This document shows, piece by piece, positions 7,301 through 11,003 of a stretch of 11,003 nucleotides of DNA. The stretch covers positions 1 through 11,003 of the forward strand of contig JABDKS010000222.1 in the NCBI GenBank assembly GCA_013002105.1. The letters run 5' to 3'. This DNA comes from Pirellulaceae bacterium. GTDB lineage: Bacteria > Planctomycetota > Planctomycetia > Pirellulales > Pirellulaceae. The notes under the pieces were generated by a model. The model did no database searches. It worked only from the letters and a program-made list of their open reading frames with translations, and was not told the origin of the DNA. A program made the position numbers and the translations under genes. Every line of letters begins with the position of its first letter. Position 1 is the first letter of the stretch.

Positions 7301-8076
7301 AAACGATCGTCATGTCCGATGCTTATCGCCGCAGCGCGGACGTCACAGCGGAAATGCTCCGTATCGATCCCAACAATAGATTGCTCGCTCGCGGGCCCCG
7401 GTATCGACTCGATGCCGAAGTTTTGCGAGACCAAGCCCTCGCGCTCTCCGGGCTGCTAAAGAATCAGATTGGAGGACCGAGTGTTAAACCGCCGCAGCCC
7501 GACGGACTATGGCATGCGGTCGGTTTCACCCGCAGCAACACCGCCAAATTTACGGCCGATACCGAAGATCAAAAAATCTATCGTCGTAGCGTTTACATCT
7601 TTTGGAAACGCACCAGCGCCCCACCGCAAATGTCGACTTTCGACGCACCCAGTCGCGAATCCTGTACCGCGCGGCGTGAACGCACCAATACGCCGCTGCA
7701 GGCCTTGGTGCTGATGAACGAAACCCAATACGTCCATGCTGCCAAACATTTGGCTCAGCGGGCCCTCGACCAACCGGAGCGGATGTCCGTAGCGGAGAAA
7801 GTCGCCTGGTTGTTTGAATCCGTCACCATCCGACCGCCGGGGCCAGAGGAGCAAAGCGAATTGGTTCAGTTGATCGGTGACCTGACAAGGTTTTACGCGG
7901 CCGACACCGAAGCCGCCGTGAAATTAGTCGGCCAGGAGAAATCGGGCAGCCAGCAGAATTCGCTCGCGAAGCAGAAATCACACGGGCAGGACGCGACCGA
8001 CGCGGTTGCACAGAAAGCCGCCTGGACGATTCTTGCCAGCACGCTGTTAAATCTTGACGAGGTGGTTTCGAAATAA
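4375..8076 (+). CDS. Exported planctomycete cytochrome C-like protein (PSCyt1, DUF1549, DUF1553)
   Basis: With the ATG at 4375 the product has 1233 residues. The start is chosen because it puts a typical signal peptide first ([12 protein letters not shown] core, Ala-rich cleavage near VKAADS). Extension to a TTG at 4261 would add a Pro/Arg-rich stretch. Domains in order: PSCyt1 at about 55-145 with heme motif C69-Y-A-C-H73 and probable axial Met119 in RIMPPP; DUF1549 at about 183-400 with a second CxxCH, C362-A-V-C-H366, in [11 protein letters not shown]; a beta-rich insert at about 500-800 that looks like carbohydrate-binding modules ([27 protein letters not shown]); and DUF1553 at about 895-1160. 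The end carries the usual [16 protein letters not shown] segment. The role is not established; periplasmic heme or redox function is inferred from the motifs. The DUF1501 gene follows after 2 bases. Confidence 0.92.
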   Translation: MLRLSTTRPSWSAVSWFTRAVLVAVVACAGIKPIAVKAADSELADSVPMSVTSSVDFSRDVRPILSDHCYACHGPDEAERQADLRLDTADGIASMIEPGDLTSSELADRIATTDPDRIMPPPRFHKPLSPQQQATLREWIASGATFEQHWSFSPPVQRKPPSLANSLSPIKNVPAVQSVASTPIDSFLLARIQQAGLTPNSMADRRTLLRRVCLDLLGLPPTREQVNEFLSDQSPDAYERLVDRLMQSPRFGEHMGRHWLDLVRYGDTHGLHLDNYREMWPYREWVINAFNQNMPFDQFITEQLAGDLLPGATDQQLIASGFNRLNVTTNEGGSIYDEVFARNVIDRTDAFGIVFLGLTTGCAVCHDHKFDPLTQRDFYALSAYFNSLDGRAMDENIKDPAPVLRVPSDQQKELLKQYDDALAELQQEMTQPIPSVDQAQRAWEASLISGQPPATAVLKPLMATSEVGKEMMTHDDGSVELVGPAADKDTTTIVASLPTGSSWQTLQLEALTETPQDRVGASSNGNVVLSEIVIETSDDQQNWIPVPIKHALADFEQADGPFEVRFAIDEKINDGEGWAVGGHQQTGPRTAWFVVPALMSEAQDPQTQIRIQLKYQSKFAAHQFKRIRLSLSDAAPSVPESQQITFGPIHSIGPFPVESASPGYGRTFASRGSDFDADAVFNYNDKPYRWRHRDDIVPVEVNELETIPDRASVMLLHQSIQTPRAQKATLLIGADDGHVVFLNGKRVALERGPSSIKPLHFEYDVDLVKGANRLYVKVVNHGGPSQLAFAWRSPAIAPPAHLVQSLQTPADQRSKADRDALRKYYRSAYCLHPDWLARLDHAKGIQVSRDKVIAQSPTTLVWKELQKPRQARILVRGQYDQPGDPVSRGTPGFLSPLPEQAPNDRLGLARWLCDSQNPLTARVAVNRFWQQLFGTGLVKTSEDFGNQGAPPSHPELLDYLAVDFRENGWDVRRLIKTIVMSDAYRRSADVTAEMLRIDPNNRLLARGPRYRLDAEVLRDQALALSGLLKNQIGGPSVKPPQPDGLWHAVGFTRSNTAKFTADTEDQKIYRRSVYIFWKRTSAPPQMSTFDAPSRESCTARRERTNTPLQALVLMNETQYVHAAKHLAQRALDQPERMSVAEKVAWLFESVTIRPPGPEEQSELVQLIGDLTRFYAADTEAAVKLVGQEKSGSQQNSLAKQKSHGQDATDAVAQKAAWTILASTLLNLDEVVSK

Positions 8077-8078
8077 AC

Positions 8079-9554
<1,476 letters not shown>

Positions 9555-9593
9555 CTTTCTTCGTTCTCCTACTCGATCACACGCAACTACTTG

Positions 9594-11003
9594 ATGGATC
9601 AAGATCTCACCCCACTGCTCGGTGAATCAGCTGACCCGGTCGCAGCCGGCTACCACCTACACGAACTCGCCGACGGTGGACCCGCCAACGGTCTCGCCCT
9701 GCTGCTGCAATTGGGCGACCAACTTGACGCGGTTCGGAAATCCGATCCCGCGATCTTGGGCGGCATTTTGCATCTCGTGCATACTCTGATCTTGCGCGCC
9801 AGCGGCGATGAAGTCGCGTCGACGCTGCAGTCGATTGATCCGGCATTGATTTTGCAAATCGAAATGGCGCTCCCGGAGCAAACGCCCAATCGACATTTGC
9901 TGCTGCATCTGTTGGCGATGATCCGTTCGCAAATTTCGCTGGAGATTTTGCTCGCGATCTTGATGGATCGCCCCCCCAAACAATGGGTCCAGGCCGCCCA
10001 GGTTCTCAGCCCGTTAATGCAGCACAAGGATTGGCCCATCGATACGGTCTTCCCCGAATCGCTGCAGTGCCTGATTCATCCTTCGCTGGCCGCGCCGCTG
10101 CTGGATTTGGCCAATTACCTGACCCGCCAACAACGCGTCGATGAACATCCCGCCGCAGAGCAATTACAAGCGCTCAATCATCTCCTAGGCGAAGTCAGTC
10201 ATCGATTGGGTAGCTTTGAAGAGAATCCTCGCGCGTTCGGTACCGATGTCGATACCGTTCAGAACACGTTGGGCGAAGCGGTTGCATTGGCCGTATCGCT
10301 TTGTGACGCAGTCGGTTTGATTGGCGATCCAAGTTCGATCGGCAAACTGAATCAAACAGTCGAACTCCGTCACCGTCGCGTGCAATGTGAAGCGGCCGGT
10401 GCGTTGGCAAAACTGGGCGAAGAATCAGGTCGCACCCGACTGATCGAACTCGCGTCTGATCCCGCAGCACGCTTGCGGGCGATCGAGTATGCCGACGAGA
10501 TGGGATTTGGCGATCGAATCGATGAACAGTACCGCAGCGACAACGCGACCGCTGAAGCCGAATTAGCACTCTGGCTGAGCCAGCCACAACAGATGGGCGT
10601 GCCGCCGACATCGATCGAAGTGATTGATTCACGGCGGATGTTGTGGCCCAGTTTTCACAATCCAATTGATGTGTTTTTGATTCGCTTTGAATACAACTTT
10701 GGCGACCGGAATTACAGCAACGTTGGGATGTCCGGTCCGACCTCGCATGCCTTGGCGGCCGACGTGGCCGATCTCCCGGTAGACGACATCTATTCGATTT
10801 ACGCCGGTTGGCATGCCGAACACCCCGACATTTTCACTGTCGGTGCCGAACAATTCAACGAAGCCCAATTGCGAACCATCGAACCGCTGGAACAACACCT
10901 ACAGCACCTCGGCTACGATTCGATCAAACCGGAGTTGCTGGGTTTCTTGTTGGATGAACAAGCCGCGGTCTTCAGCGCCGTACGCGACAACACCCAGTGT
11001 TTG
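9594..11003 (+). CDS. HEAT-repeat protein (partial, 3' end beyond window)
   Basis: Reading from the ATG at 9594 gives 470 codons open to the window edge. There is no signal peptide, so it is probably cytoplasmic. The first 330 residues are mostly amphipathic helices rich in Leu, Ala and Gln. The clearest HEAT (PBS-lyase type) unit is at about 258-300 (HRRVQCEAAGALAKLGEESG, then LIELASDPAARLRAIEYADE). From about residue 345 a different part begins with WPSFHNPIDVFLIRFEYNFG, then SNVGMSGPTSHALAADVADL and DDIYSIYAGWHAEHPDIF. I cannot assign this part to a named domain. HEAT repeats usually act as protein-binding scaffolds. It starts 39 bases after the DUF1501 stop with no terminator in between, so co-transcription is plausible. 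No Shine-Dalgarno site is evident, and a TTG one codon upstream is an alternative start. Confidence 0.82.
   Translation, partial: MDQDLTPLLGESADPVAAGYHLHELADGGPANGLALLLQLGDQLDAVRKSDPAILGGILHLVHTLILRASGDEVASTLQSIDPALILQIEMALPEQTPNRHLLLHLLAMIRSQISLEILLAILMDRPPKQWVQAAQVLSPLMQHKDWPIDTVFPESLQCLIHPSLAAPLLDLANYLTRQQRVDEHPAAEQLQALNHLLGEVSHRLGSFEENPRAFGTDVDTVQNTLGEAVALAVSLCDAVGLIGDPSSIGKLNQTVELRHRRVQCEAAGALAKLGEESGRTRLIELASDPAARLRAIEYADEMGFGDRIDEQYRSDNATAEAELALWLSQPQQMGVPPTSIEVIDSRRMLWPSFHNPIDVFLIRFEYNFGDRNYSNVGMSGPTSHALAADVADLPVDDIYSIYAGWHAEHPDIFTVGAEQFNEAQLRTIEPLEQHLQHLGYDSIKPELLGFLLDEQAAVFSAVRDNTQCL

Overview
The window looks like a planctomycete chromosome, most likely Pirellulaceae (Rhodopirellula or a close relative). 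The strongest evidence is the adjacent pair of a PSCyt1/DUF1549/DUF1553 cytochrome-like protein and a twin-arginine-exported DUF1501 protein, a pairing typical of planctomycetes. A DUF6677-type membrane protein, the weak or absent Shine-Dalgarno sites before most genes and the moderately GC-rich codon use agree. The genus is inferred from gene content only.

Layout. (1) Positions 1-283, minus strand: the 5' part of a gene for an exported protein made of tandem Cys/Gly/His/Lys repeats, cut by the window edge. It has a clear ribosome binding site and a roughly 370-base upstream region with several inverted repeats. (2) 743-1327, minus strand: a small probable lipoprotein with an NTF2-like look, followed by a rho-independent terminator at 660-686. 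(3) A 312-base divergent intergenic region, then a plus-strand run: a DUF6677-like membrane protein (1640-2326), a 63-residue two-helix membrane protein (2464-2655) and a TrkA-type potassium uptake regulator with two RCK units (2670-4070). (4) About 300 noncoding bases with a 16-bp tandem repeat, a hairpin and a 15-bp-phased TTCGCA motif. (5) A second plus-strand run: the large cytochrome-like DUF1549/DUF1553 protein (start placed at 4375, end 8076), the DUF1501 protein only 2 bases later (8079-9554), and a HEAT-repeat protein (from 9594) that leaves the window at the right edge.

How the genes may work together. The cytochrome-like protein carries a Sec-type signal and two CxxCH motifs. Its neighbour carries a Tat signal and an alkaline-phosphatase-like fold signature. 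Both are expected outside the cytoplasmic membrane, and their near-contact spacing implies coupled expression. The HEAT protein follows after 39 bases with no visible terminator and may be co-transcribed. The DUF6677-like, small membrane and TrkA genes look like a membrane or ion-homeostasis unit, but no TrkH/TrkG channel subunit is present here.

I see no mobile element, CRISPR array, tRNA or rRNA. The least explained parts are the repeat protein at the left edge with its structured upstream region, and the unassigned C-terminal part of the HEAT protein.
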